Below the pieces are notes generated by a model. That model saw only the letters and a program-made list of their open reading frames with translations. It was not told the DNA's origin and did no database searches. Both the position numbers and the translations under genes were made by a program. DNA of 64,000 nucleotides from Siphonodentalium dalli. Taxonomy: Eukaryota > Mollusca > Scaphopoda > Gadilida > Siphonodentaliidae. The first letter of the stretch is position 1. Each line of letters opens with the position of its first letter. The DNA lies in the NCBI GenBank assembly GCA_032622095.1, contig CP136062.1, forward strand, positions 203,511,959 to 203,575,958. Reading direction: 5' to 3'. Below are positions 13,201 to 26,854 of this stretch, piece by piece.

Positions 13201-16200
13201 ATATCCCTTTAATTAATCGTCGCTCTCATTTATTATGTTAGTGGACAACATCCCGCATATCCCTTTAATTAATCGTCGCTCTCATTTATTATGTCCGTGG
13301 ACAACATCCCGCATATCCCTTTAATTAATCGTCGCTCTCATTTATTATGTCAGTGGACAACATCCCACATATCCCTTTAATTAATCGTCGCTCTCATTTA
13401 TTATGTCAGTGGACAACATCCCACATATCCCTTTAATTAATCGTCGCTCTCATTTATTATGTCAGTGGACAACATCCCGCATATCCCTTTAATTAATCGT
13501 CGCTCTCATTTATTATGTCAGTGGACAACATCCCGCATATCCCTTTAATTAATCGTCGCTCTCATTTATTATGTCAGTGGACAACATCCCGCATATCCCT
13601 TTAATTAATCGTCGCTCTCATTTATTATGTCAGTGGACAACATCCCGCATATCCCTTTAATTAATCGTCGCTCTCATTTATTATGTCAGTGGACAACATC
13701 CCGCATATCCCTTTAATTAATCGTCGCTCTCATTTATTATGTCAGTGGACAACATCCCACATATCCCTTTAATTAATCGTCGCTCTCATTTATTATGTCA
13801 GTGGACAACATCCCACATATCCCTTTAATTAATCGTCGCTCTCATTTATTATGTCAGTGGACAACATCCCGCATATCCCTTTAATTAATCGTCGCTCTCA
13901 TTTATTATGTCAGTGGACAACATCCCACATATCCCTTTAATTAATCGTCGCTCTCATTTATTATGTCAGTGGACAACATCCCGCATATCCCTTTAATTAA
14001 TCGTCGCTCTCATTTATTATGTCAGTGGACAACATCCCGCATATCCCTTTAATTAATCGTCGCTCTCATTTATTATGTCAGTGGACAACATTCCACATAT
14101 CCCTTTAATTAATCGTCGCTCTCATTTATTATGTCAGTGGACAACATCCCGCATATCCCTTTAATTAATCGTCGCTCTCATTTATTATGTCAGTGGACAA
14201 CATCCCGCATATCCCTTTAATTAATCGTCGCTCTCATTTATTATGTCAGTGGACAACATTCCACATATCCCTTTAATTAATCGTCGCTCTCATTTATTAT
14301 GTCAGTGGACAACATCCCACATATCCCTTTAATTAATCGTCGCTCTCATTTATTATGTCAGTGGACAACATCCCGCATATCCCTTTAATTAATCGTCGCT
14401 CTCATTTATTATGTCAGTGGACAACATCCCACATATCCCTTTAATTAATCGTCGCTCTCATTTATTATGTCAGTGGACAACATCCAGCATATCCCTTTAA
14501 TTAATCGTCGCTCTCATTTATTATGTCAGTGGACAACATCCCGCATATCCCTTTAATTAATCGTCGCTCTCATTTATTATGTCAGTGGACAACATCCCGC
14601 ATATCCCTTTAATTAATCGTCGCTCTCATTTATTATGTTAGTGGACAACATCCCGCATATCCCTTTAATTAATCGTCGCTCTCATTTATTATGTCAGTGG
14701 ACAACATCCAGGATATCCCTTTAATTAATCGTCGCTCTCATTTATTATGTCAGTGGACAACATCCAGCATATCCCTTTAATTAATCGTCGCTCTCATTTA
14801 TTATGTCAGTGGACAACATCCCGCATATCCCTTTAATTAATCGTAGCTCTCATTTATTATGTCAGTGGACAACATCCCGCATATCCCTTTAATTAATCGT
14901 CGCTCTCATTTATTATGTCAGTGGACAACATCCCGCATATCCCTTTAATTAATCGTCGCTCTCATTTATTATGTCAGTGGACAACATCCAGCATATCCCT
15001 TTAATTAATCGTCGCTCTCATTTATTATGTCAGTGGACAACATCCCGCATATCCCTTTAATTAATCGTCGCTCTCATTTATTATGTCAGTGGACAACATC
15101 CCGCATATCCCTTTAATTAATCGTCGCTCTCATTTATTATGTCATTTGGACAACATCCCACATATCCCTTTAATTAATCGTCGCTCTCATTTATTATGTC
15201 ATTTGGACAACATCCCGCATATCCTCTTTAATTAATCGTCGCTCTCATTTATTATGTCAGTGGACAACATCCCGCATATCCCTTTAATTAATCGTCGCTC
15301 TCATTTATTATTGTCCGTGGACAACATCCCGCATATCCCTTTAATTAATCGTCGCTCTCATTTATTATGTTAGTGGACAACATCCCGCATATCCCTTTAA
15401 TTAATCGTCGCTCTCATTTATTATGTCAGTGGACAACATCCCACATATCCCTTTAATTAATCGTCGCTCTCATTTATTATGTCAGTGGACAACATCCCGC
15501 ATATCCCTTTAATTAAATCGTCGCTCTCATTTATTATGTCAGCGGACAACAATCCCGCATATCCCTTTAATTAATCGTCGCTCTCATTTATTATGTCAGT
15601 GGACAACATCCCGCATATCCCTTTAATTAATCGTCGCTCTCATTTTATTATGTCAGTGGACAACATCCCACATATCCCTTTAATTAATCGTCGCTCTCAT
15701 TTATTTATGTCAGTGGACAACATCCCGCATATCCCTTTAATTAATCGTTCGCTCTCATTTATTATGTCAGCGGACAACATCCCGCATATCCCTTTAATTA
15801 ATCGTCGCTCTCATTTATTATGTCAGTGGACAACATCCCGCATATCCCTTTAATTAATCGTCGCTCTCATTTATTATGTCAGTGGACAACATCCCGCATA
15901 TCCCTTTAATTAATCGTCGCTCTCATTTATTATGTCAGTGGACAACATCCCGCATATCCCTTTAATTAATCGTCGCTCTCATTTATTATGTCAGCGGACA
16001 ACATCCCACATATCCCTTTAATTAATCGTCGCTCTCATTTATTATGTCAGTGGACAACATCCCGCATATCCCTTTAATTAATCGTCGCTCTCATTTATTA
16101 TGTCAGTGGACAACATCCCGCATATCCCTTTAATTAATCGTCGCTCTCATTTATTATGTCAGTGGACAACATCCCACATATCCCTTTAATTAATCGTCGC

Positions 16201-19200
16201 TCTCATTTATTATGTCAGTGGACAACATCCCGCATATCCCTTTAATTAATCGTCGCTCTCATTTATTATGTTAGTGGACAACATCCCACATATCCCTTTA
16301 ATTAATCGTCGCTCTCATTTATTATGTCAGTGGACAACATCCCGCATATCCCTTTAATTAATCGTCGCTCTCATTTATTATGTCAGTGGACAACATCCCA
16401 CATATCCCTTTAATTAATCGTCGCTCTCATTTATTATGTCAGTGGACAACATCCCACATATCCCTTTAATTAATCGTCGCTCTCATTTATTATGTCAGTG
16501 GACAACATCCCACATATCCCTTTAATTAATCGTCGCTCTCATTTATTATGTCAGCGGACAACATCCCGCATATCCCTTTAATTAATCGTCGCTCTCATTT
16601 ATTATGTCAGTGGACAACATCCCGCATATCCCTTTAATTAATCGTCGCTCTCATTTATTATGTTAGTGGACAACATCCCGCATATCCCTTTAATTAATCG
16701 TCGCTCTCATTTATTATGTCAGTGGACAACATCCCGCATATCCCTTTAATTAATCGTCGCTCTCATTTATTATGTCAGTGGACAACATCCCGCATATCCC
16801 TTTAATTAATCGTCGCTCTCATTTATTATGTCAGTGGACAACATCCCGCATATCCCTTTAATTAATCGTCGCTCTCATTTATTATGTCAGCGGACAACAT
16901 CCCGCATATCCCTTTAATTAATCGTCGCTCTCATTTATTATGTCAGTGGACAACATCCCGCATATCCCTTTAATTAATCGTCGCTCTCATTTATTATGTC
17001 ATTTGGACAACATCCCGCATATCCCTTTAATTAATCGTCGCTCTCATTTATTATGTCATTTGGACAACATCCCGCATATTCCTTTAATTAATCGTCGCTC
17101 TCATTTATTATGTCCGTGGACAACATCCCGCATATCCCTTTAATTAATCGTCGCTCTCATTTATTATGTCCGTGGACAACATCCCGCATATCCCTTTAAT
17201 TAATCGTCGCTCTCATTTATTATGTCAGTGGACAACATCCCGCATATCCCTTTAATCAATCGTCGCTCTCATTTATTATGTCAGTGGACAACATCCCGCA
17301 TATCCCTTTAATCAATCGTCGCTCTCATTTATTATGTCAGTGGACAACATCCCGCATATCCCTTTAATTAATCGTCGCTCTCATTTATTATGTCAGTGGA
17401 CAACATCCCGCATATCCCTTTAATTAATCGTCGCTCTCATTTATTATGTCAGTGGACAACATCCCGCATATCCCTTTAATTAATCGTCGCTATCATTTAT
17501 TATGTCAGTGGACAACATCCCGCATATCCCTTTAATTAATCGTCGCTCTCATTTATTATGTCAGTGGACAACATCCCGCATATCCCTTTAATTAATCGTC
17601 GCTCTCATTTATTATGTCAGTGGACAACATCCCACATATCCCTTTAATTAATCGTCGCTCTCATTTATTATGTCAGTGGACAACATCCCGCATATCCCTT
17701 TAATTAATCGTCGCTCTCATTTATTATGTCAGTGGACAACATCCCGCATATCCCTTTAATTAATCGTCGCTCTCATTTATTATGTCGGTGGACAACATCC
17801 CGCATATCCCTTTAATTAATCGTCGCTCTCATTTATTATGTCAGTGGACAACATCCCGCATATCCCTTTAATTAATCGTCGCTCTCATTTATTATGTCAG
17901 TGGACAACATCCCGCATATCCCTTTAATTAATCGTCGCTCTCATTTATTATGTCAGTGGACAACATCCCGCATATCCCTTTAATTAATCGTCGCTCTCAT
18001 TTATTATGTCAGTGGACAACATCCAGCATATCCCTTTAATTAATCGTCGCTCTCATTTATTATGTTAGTGGACAACATCCAGCATATCCCTTTAATTAAT
18101 CGTCGCTCTCATTTATTATGTCCGTGGACAACATCCCGCATATCCCTTTAATTAATCGTCGCTCTCATTTATTATGTCAGTGGACAACATCCCGCATATC
18201 CCTTTAATTAATCGTCGCTCTCATTTATTATGTTAGTGGACAACATCCAGCATATCCCTTTAATTAATCGTCGCTCTCATTTATTATGTCCGTGGACAAC
18301 ATCCCGCATATCCCTTTAATTAATCGTCGCTCTCATTTATTATGTCAGTGGACAACATCCCGCATATCCCTTTAATTAATCGTCGCTCTCATTTATTATG
18401 TCAGTGGACAACATCCAGCATATCCCTTTAATTAATCGTCGCTCTCATTTATTATGTCAGTGGACAACATCCAGCATATCCCTTTAATTAATCGTCGCTC
18501 TCATTTATTATGTCAGTGGACAACATCCCACATATCCCTTTAATTAATCGTCGCTCTCATTTATTATGTCAGTGGACAACATCCCACATATCCCTTTAAT
18601 TAATCGTCGCTCTCATTTATTATGTCAGTGGACAACATCCCGCATATCCCTTTAATTAATCGTCGCTCTCATTTATTATGTCAGTGGACAACATCCCGCA
18701 TATCCCTTTAATTAATCGTCGCTCTCATTTATTATGTCAGTGGACAACATCCAGCATATCCCTTTAATTAATCGTCGCTCTCATTTATTATGTCAGTGGA
18801 CAACATCCCGCATATCCCTTTAATTAATCGTCGCTCTCATTTATTATGTCAGTGGACAACATCCCGCATATCCCTTTAATTAATCGTCGCTCTCATTTAT
18901 TATGTCGGTGGACAACATCCCGCATATCCCTTTAATTAATCGTCGCTCTCATTTATTATGTCAGTGGACAACATCCCGCATATCCCTTTAATTAATCGTC
19001 GCTCTCATTTATTATGTCAGTGGACAACATCCCGCATATCCCTTTAATTAATCGTCGCTCTCATTTATTATGTCAGTGGACAACATCCCGCATATCCCTT
19101 TAATTAATCGTCGCTCTCATTTATTATGTCAGTGGACAACATCCAGCATATCCCTTTAATTAATCGTCGCTCTCATTTATTATGTTAGTGGACAACATCC

Positions 19201-22200
19201 AGCATATCCCTTTAATTAATCGTCGCTCTCATTTATTATGTCCGTGGACAACATCCCGCATATCCCTTTAATTAATCGTCGCTCTCATTTATTATGTCAG
19301 TGGACAACATCCCGCATATCCCTTTAATTAATCGTCGCTCTCATTTATTATGTTAGTGGACAACATCCAGCATATCCCTTTAATTAATCGTCGCTCTCAT
19401 TTATTATGTCCGTGGACAACATCCCGCATATCCCTTTAATTAATCGTCGCTCTCATTTATTATGTCAGTGGACAACATCCCGCATATCCCTTTAATTAAT
19501 CGTCGCTCTCATTTATTATGTCAGTGGACAACATCCAGCATATCCCTTTAATTAATCGTCGCTCTCATTTATTATGTCAGTGGACAACATCCAGCATATC
19601 CCTTTAATTAATCGTCGCTCTCATTTATTATGTTAGTGGACAACATCCAGCATATCCCTTTAATTAATCGTCGCTCTCATTTATTATGTCCGTGGACAAC
19701 ATCCCGCATATCCCTTTAATTAATCGTCGCTCTCATTTATTATGTCAGTGGACAACATCCCGCATATCCCTTTAATTAATCGTCGCTCTCATTTATTATG
19801 TCAGTGGACAACATCCAGCATATCCCTTTAATTAATCGTCGCTCTCATTTATTATGTTAGTGGACAACATCCCGCATATCCCTTTAATTAATCGTCGCTC
19901 TCATTTATTATGTCAGTGGACAACATCCCACATATCCCTTTAATTAATCGTCACTCTCATTTATTATGTCAGTGGACAACATCCCGCATATCCCTTTAAT
20001 TAATCGTCGCTCTCATTTATTATGTCAGTGGACAACATCCCGCATATCCCTTTAATTAATCGTCGCTCTCATTTATTATGTCAGTGGACAACATCCAGCA
20101 TATCCCTTTAATTAATCGTCGCTCTCATTTATTATGTTAGTGGACAACATCCCGCATATCCCTTTAATTAATCGTCGCTCTCATTTATTATGTCAGTGGA
20201 CAACATCCAGCATATCCCTTTAATTAATCGTCGCTCTCATTTATTATGTCAGTGGACAACATCCCGCATATCCCTTTAATTAATCGTCGCTCTCATTTAT
20301 TATGTCAGTGGACAACATCCCGCATATCCCTTTAATTAATCGTCGCTCTCATTTATTATGTCAGTGGACAACATCCAGCATATCCCTTTAATTAATCGTC
20401 GCTCTCATTTATTATGTCAGTGGACAACATCCCGCATATCCCTTTAATTAATCGTCGCTCTCATTTATTATGTCAGTGGACAACATCCCGCATATCCCTT
20501 TAATTAATCGTCGCTCTCATTTATTATGTCAGTGGACAACATCCAGCATATCCCTTTAATTAATCGTCGCTCTCATTTATTATGTTAGTGGACAACATCC
20601 CGCATATCCCTTTAATTAATCGTCGCTCTCATTTATTATGTCAGTGGACAACATCCCGCATATCCCTTTAATTAATCGTCGCTCTCATTTATTATGTCAG
20701 TGGACAACATCCCGCATATCCCTTTAATTAATCGTCGCTCTCATTTATTATGTCAGTGGACAACATCCCACATATCCCTTTAATTAATCGTCACTCTCAT
20801 TTATTATGTCAGTGGACAACATCCCGCATATCCCTTTAATTAATCGTCGCTCTCATTTATTATGTCAGTGGACAACATCCCGCATATCCCTTTAATTAAT
20901 CGTCGCTCTCATTTATTATGTCAGTGGACAACATCCAGCATATCCCTTTAATTAATCGTCGCTCTCATTTATTATGTTAGTGGACAACATCCCGCATATC
21001 CCTTTAATTAATCGTCGCTCTCATTTATTATGTCAGTGGACAACATCCAGCATATCCCTTTAATTAATCGTCGCTCTCATTTATTATGTCAGTGGACAAC
21101 ATCCCGCATATCCCTTTAATTAATCGTCGCTCTCATTTATTATGTCAGTGGACAACATTCCACATATCCCTTTAATTAATCGTCGCTCTCATTTATTATG
21201 TCAGTGGACAACATCCCGCATATCCCTTTAATTAATCGTCGCTCTCATTTATTATGTCAGTGGACAACATCCCACATATCCCTTTAATTAATCGTCGCTC
21301 TCATTTATTATGTCAGTGGACAACATCCCGCATATCCCTTTAATTAATCGTCGCTCTCATTTATTATGTCAGTGGACAACATCCCGCATATCCCTTTAAT
21401 TAATCGTCGCTCTCATTTATTATGTCAGTGGACAACATCCCACATATCCCTTTAATCAATCGTCGCTCTCATTTATTATGTCAGTGGACAACATCCCGCA
21501 TATCCCTTTAATTAATCGTCGCTCTCATTTATTATGTCAGTGGACAACATCCCACATATCCCTTTAATTAATCGTCGCTCTCATTTATTATGTCAGTGGA
21601 CAACATCCCACATATCCCTTTAATTAATCGTCGCTCTCATTTATTATGTCAGTGGACAACATCCCGCATATCCCTTTAATTAATCGTCGCTCTCATTTAT
21701 TATGTCAGTGGACAACATCCCGCATATCCCTTTAATTAATCGTCGCTCTCATTTATTATGTCGGTGGACAACATCCCGCATATCCCTTTAATTAATCGTC
21801 GCTCTCATTTATTATGTCAGTGGACAACATCCCACATATCCCTTTAATTAATCGTCGCTCTCATTTATTATGTCAGTGGACAACATCCCACATATCCCTT
21901 TAATTAATCGTCGCTCTCATTTATTATGTCAGTGGACAACATCCCACATATCCCTTTAATTAATCGTCGCTCTCATTTATTATGTCAGTGGACAACATCC
22001 CGCATATCCCTTTAATTAATCGTCGCTCTCATTTATTATGTCAGTGGACAACATCCCGCATATCCCTTTAATTAATCGTCGCTCTCATTTATTATGTCGG
22101 TGGACAACATCCCGCATATCCCTTTAATTAATCGTCGCTCTCATTTATTATGTCAGTGGACAACATCCCACATATCCCTTTAATTAATCGTCGCTCTCAT

Positions 22201-22654
22201 TTATTATGTCAGTGGACAACATCCCACATATCCCTTTAATTAATCGTCGCTCTCATTTATTATGTCAGTGGACAACATCCCACATATCCCTTTAATTAAT
22301 CGTCGCTCTCATTTATTATGTCAGTGGACAACATCCCGCATATCCCTTTAATTAATCGTCGCTCTCATTTATTATGTCAGTGGACAACATCCCGCATATC
22401 CCTTTAATTAATCGTCGCTCTCATTTATTATGTCGGTGGACAACATCCCGCATATCCCTTTAATTAATCGTCGCTCTCATTTATTATGTCAGTGGACAAC
22501 ATCCCACATATCCCTTTAATCAATCGTCGCTCTCATTTATTATGTCAGTGGACAACATCCCGCATATCCCTTTAATTAATCGTCGCTCTCATTTATTATG
22601 TCAGTGGACAACATCCCGCATATCCCTTTAATTAATCGTCGCTCTCATTTATTT
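7291..22654. repeat. 56-bp satellite array, about 274 units, with higher-order structure
   Basis: A head-to-tail tandem array runs for about 15.36 kb. The unit contains TCAGTGGACAACATCC, CATATCCCTTTAATTAATCG and TCGCTCTCATTTATTATG. The period is 56 bp by direct coordinate comparison. Units are very similar, differing mainly at a few sites: CGCAT, CACAT or AGCAT; TCAGTGG, TTAGTGG, TCCGTGG or TCGGTGG; TTAATTAATCG or TTAATCAATCG. These variants recur at multiples of 56 bp (336, 448, 840 and 1120), showing higher-order repeats. The period is not a multiple of three and the units contain stops, so it is not coding. I see no centromere-specific motif. Confidence 0.98.
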
Positions 22655-22668
22655 TAATTTTGTAAGTT

Positions 22669-22784
22669 AAATGTGTTGTCTATGGCCATTAACTTATGTA
22701 ATGTCACAGTGATGCGCCATGGGCATTGAACGTCAATGCACTGAGTCAATGGCTAATCACCAGAAATAGGACAACACATTGAGT
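22669..22784. repeat. Imperfect palindrome at the right end of the satellite
   Basis: AATGTGTTGTCTAT near 22670 pairs with ATAGGACAACACATT near 22766-22780. Inner parts such as GCCATTAACTTATG and CAATGGC pair less well, and GCATTGAACGTCAATGC forms the centre. It begins within 20 bp of the last satellite unit and mirrors the palindrome at the left end in position, though not in sequence. Confidence 0.6.
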
Positions 22785-24020
22785 TTGATAGTTAATTTAT
22801 GGGTCTTTAGAATTCCTCAAATATATCGCATGCAGGTTTTGGTACATGGTAGTACTGTGTCTTTAAATTTGCAGAAAATGATTTCCGACAGATATCCATT
22901 TTATTGGCGCCAAAATACACCAAAAATATTCCCGAGGCGACAGAGATTTTATTTCTGAAAAACAAGATGATGGATAAGCACCTGATATTGATTTCATATG
23001 GGGTCGCTGACCTAATATGGGTACACACACCATCACTATCGATACTGATTGGCTAATTGCAAGAGCTGACATAATAAAGCTTAATATCACCACCATATTA
23101 GTTTCCGTATATATCAGTAAGCCTGGTGGAAAAGCAGACATGCAACCTAGAGAAAACAACTAGTCTTGAACACTGGTCTTAAATATCAATTTTAGGAACC
23201 TATAGGATGGTGATAACTACAGTAAGTAATCGACTCCTTAACCACAGCAGAATTATGGGTAACTTTTCTGATTTACGACTAAATCCTGAAAAGTTACCCA
23301 TAATTCTGCTGTGGTTAAGGAGTCGATTACTCAGAGCATTACTGTAGTTTATTTTACAATTCATTTAATCAGTGTTGAATATTGATATGGGAGCTGTCAT
23401 TGTGCATATAAATTTTGCACTCTGTGATACACAGATGACATCATGATGCTTTACTTTGAAGAGTTTCGCCATCAATGATTGTTTCAAAATAATTCTGTAT
23501 GTTTGGTAGCAGTGCAAGATTTCACAGGTTGTAAGAGGTTTGAAATATAGAAAATTAAGTATACTGGAGACATAACTACCAAAATTATTTGTCTGTTAGA
23601 AATGTCAACCAATTTCATTCATATTTGGTATATGGATCGTCTACAACAATATCTCGAACAAGCTTGAAAACCAGATTTGTCCAATCCTCTTTACCCGACT
23701 TATGCCCCTGAGTTTGTATATCTGTTATGTGGATATGTGGTTTTTCCGATGAGTTATGGCCCTTTGTTCTGATTTATGGTTCTTTGGTTCATCCATATTT
23801 AGTGATTCTCGGTAGGAACAGATTCACTCTTATGATAAAAAAAACTTGAACAAGAGCCATCTTTGATGCGCAAGTTCCGCAACCCTTGTATAAAACTCTG
23901 AAAGTTCACAAACAAGTAAACAATTTAGAATGGGGTGATGAGGTGGGATCAGCTGATGGTTTGGGTTTGAGATAATATATATCCGACATAGATTTTTATC
24001 TGCACCACCTACGCTAAAAA
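22785..24020. other. Intergenic, one MITE, no gene recognised
   Basis: Apart from the foldback MITE at 23218-23346 I see no element or exon. A minus-strand open frame at 22863-23159 has no recognisable domain and unremarkable composition, so it is not called. Confidence 0.4.
23218..23346. mobile_element. TA-flanked foldback MITE, copy 2
   Basis: TACAGTAAGTAATCGACTCC at the left mirrors GGAGTCGATTACTCAG and TTACTGTA at the right. Both ends are TA. The inner part is shortened relative to the copy at 2061. Confidence 0.85.
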
Positions 24021-24247
24021 GCGAGATCACCGAGTTGCTACCCTATTGGATCCATCCAGCCCCGTTCTGTGCATTCAGGTCAAAGTTCTAGAATAGCATT
24101 CCATATATGGGGCTTTTGAATATTCATGAATTCCATATATGGATTCATGAATATTCAAACTCCATACAGCTACTCCAGAACTTTGATCTGTAGCACTTAA
24201 AACGTGGACTGGGGCTGGATGGATCCAAAATGGTAGTGATCTCACTG
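24021..24247. mobile_element. Foldback element with GATCCATCCAGCCCC arms
   Basis: The left arm (GAGATCACCGAG through GGATCCATCCAGCCCC) is inverted in the right arm (GGGGCTGGATGGATCC through GTGATCTCACT). The core is another palindrome, TGAATATTCATGAAT paired with ATTCATGAATATTCA around CCATATATGG. It is noncoding; I could not assign a target duplication. Confidence 0.75.
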
Positions 24248-24992
24248 AAAGAACCAGACCCCCGTGGATTGGAATTTTCCAACCGGAATCTCAAGGTTTC
24301 CAAATGTAATTTCCATCTTAACAGTCTCTATGGTTTGAAATTTTCCTGCTGACAGCCATTTTATTTCAGTTTAACAGAAAGTAGGAAAGTAGGAGATTCA
24401 GAAGATGCATTATTGTGGTGATACTAATAATTATTCTATCTCTCGCCACCATAGAACAGAGTTTATTTCTTCTAAAGAGATATAAAAAAAAGGGCATTGT
24501 GGTGTGGATCCTATTTATACAATTTGTTAAAATCAGGACTCTTTAATTTTTGCGTGAAATAGTTAGGACCACTATAGGATATTGTTTTCCCCAGAATGTT
24601 GATGAGAAATTTATCTTATAAATGATTTTGTGATTAAAGTGATGTGAAACACTCCGCTATGGTGATCTTGTTCAATCTTGTTCAAAGTAGTAATTTTTCG
24701 AAATATAATATCCAAGTAGACAACGCACACAGTCATGCAATCTTATACATTTATTAAATATAGTGACTCGGTGGCGAAATCTGTTTCGTTAGTTTATCGC
24801 CAATATTTGCGTCCCGAATCAAGTAGTAAATATTTACAATTGATAGTTGTTCAAACGATGTTTTCTATGGAGTGGTACGGTCGATTAGCTTCAAATTTTT
24901 GGCGATGTTAGTAGAATGTAACATTCCTCCAATTGGCATAGCACCCGAATATTAACTTATCAGTTTCAAGCACCCGAACAAGTACATATGTC
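24248..24992. other. Intergenic, nothing recognised
   Basis: The sequence is AT-rich with scattered short A or T runs. I see no exon, RNA gene or clear repeat. Confidence 0.4.
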
Positions 24993-25430
24993 TTTAAAGG
25001 TACTCAATCTGATTCGATGGTCCCCATATCATCAGATTCCAACAACAACAAAATTTTTTGAAATACCACTTCAGTTATCAGAATAGAGTAATTGCCCAAA
25101 AATAATGCTAACCACAATCAACTATAGTATCAAATTACCCAAAACGTGTTATTTATCAACATTTTGTTCAATGAAATTTTGCTGGTTTGTCAAATATATG
25201 ACACAAAAAAGCCACTTGATTTTAGAGTTATCCATCTTCATCTGCAATTTGGGCAGAGATGGTCTTCTCGTCGACTTATCTGGACTGCTTAAAATTATTG
25301 GTGGTGAAAAATAATAGATTTCAAACTTCGATATCTGATCACTCTGAGCTTTGATGTGTGGGTTCCTTGACTCAAATCAAATATTTTTTACCCCGAAGCC
25401 AAGGAAATAGTAATTTGCGAGCTTTTTTGG
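24993..25430. mobile_element. Partial GGTACTCAA-family TIR element
   Basis: The left end, AAAGGTACTCAATCTGATTCG, and the interior match (inverted) the right half of the element at 55888-56262, including a TTGATTTTAGAGTTATCCATC segment and the ACTCTGAGCTTTGATG...CCCCGAAGCC stretch. The opposite terminus is missing. Confidence 0.7.
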
Positions 25431-26854
25431 ATTATGCATCTTCAATATCATTCAACAGAGAACAACATGCAGAATCTCCCGAATTAGATGACCTCAGGCT
25501 AAGGAATAAGTTTACAATTTATATCTTTTTGTGATTTGGATCTTACTATGGTAATTGGTGCATGTCATGTGACCTAGAAATTGGAGCACGGGTCTCATTA
25601 ATCTTAACCAACCATCATACATGCATGCAATGCCATTTTACAATACATGATTTTTTTCCATCATACATGCATGCAGTGCCGATATGCAACATAATTATGT
25701 AGGTGATATTGGGAATGGCTATGCTAATTATTTGTTGACTGATCGTGTGTCTTCTCAACTGAAACCAGTCCTAGAATACGAATCGGCCTTCGTGTGCATG
25801 GTGATTTGCTGGCGTGATGGTGTGAACACGAAGCTGCATGCATGTATATTGCAATCGTAAAGTTCTAGCTACTTGTCACCAGCCACCCTTCGACATTTTA
25901 AGGGGAAGACACACGTTTTGCATCAATCCAGCCAAAAATGGCAAGATATTTTCAACAAAGGATTTCTCTTATCTATCAGGCTAAAAATCTTGAATTTCAC
26001 ATATCGTCTTCATTGTAAGCAGAATCTGAGCAATTGTTAAGAGACGACAAAAACAATGGGTTTAATACATTTCAGAGGTTGAAAAGATTATTTTTGTCCC
26101 CCGACTTTGAAAGAAAAGGGAGACTATAGAAATGGGCTCTGTCCCTCCGTCCGTCCGTCCATCACACTTTTGAGTACCTTCATGGTGTAATCATCTCCTC
26201 CTACAGATTTCATCCCAGAGATTTGAAACTTCAGAATATTGTTGCCCATATATTGAAGATGTGCAACATGTATATAGATGACAGAATTTTTTTTTTTTTT
26301 ACGGAATTATTAACCCATTCTACTTAGAACATTTCAACATTTTTTTAAATTTCTATAACAAAGCGGCATCGACTTGCCACGTTGTCGTGGGACACTGTGG
26401 TTGGCTGACCTTTTATCTTTTTTGTCCCTTTCGGTACCGAGAACAGCTAGAATAATTAATAATTTCACACAACACTCCAATCACCAAATAGCCTTTTATA
26501 TTGGCTCTGTGAGAGGAGGCTTCATTTGTATCTTAATGTTGAGTTAGATTTTTAATTGCATAATATAGCATCATACCCCCATGTATGATAATGAAGAATA
26601 GAGCAGTCACAAATATTCCAGCCCAATGAAAACAATGTTGATATGTAGTATGGTCCACTCAAGCAGGGAGCAATCAACTGGAATTTAGGCTACAGTGTTA
26701 AGAGTTATGGGTCAACTTTAACTTGATTATGAATCCATGACCCAGAACTCATCTCGGCCCATTTTTTCATTGATCAACAGGCATGACATGAACATTATCA
26801 AATATAGAAAATTATGTATGGGTAGTTAGTTGCCTTTCTAAATGAAAATAATCA
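25431..26854. other. Intergenic with a dispersed CCGTCCGTCC-type repeat
   Basis: At 25612-25690 a segment containing CATCATACATGCATGCA occurs twice in direct orientation. At about 26090-26400 there is a repeat of the kind that starts with a short G+A block and a CCGTCCGTCCGTCC tract, followed by TTTGAGTACCTTCATGG. No exon is recognised. Confidence 0.5.

Noticed and set aside
15593..17143. Open reading frames with a repeated IPHIPLINRRSH-like peptide
   Set aside because: They arise only where small insertions or altered units shift the 56-bp satellite into a stop-free register. The period is not a multiple of three, so no long repeat protein is possible.
7291..22654. Resemblance to a CRISPR array
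   Set aside because: The units are contiguous with no unique spacers, and the window is from an animal genome.
22715..22745. GCATTGAACGTCAATGC resembling a cAMP-response or viral-enhancer-like site
   Set aside because: It is simply the centre of the local palindrome next to the satellite. No neighbouring promoter or gene supports a regulatory reading.
22863..23159. Minus-strand open frame of 98 codons
   Set aside because: No recognisable domain, no splice context, and length within chance expectation for this composition.
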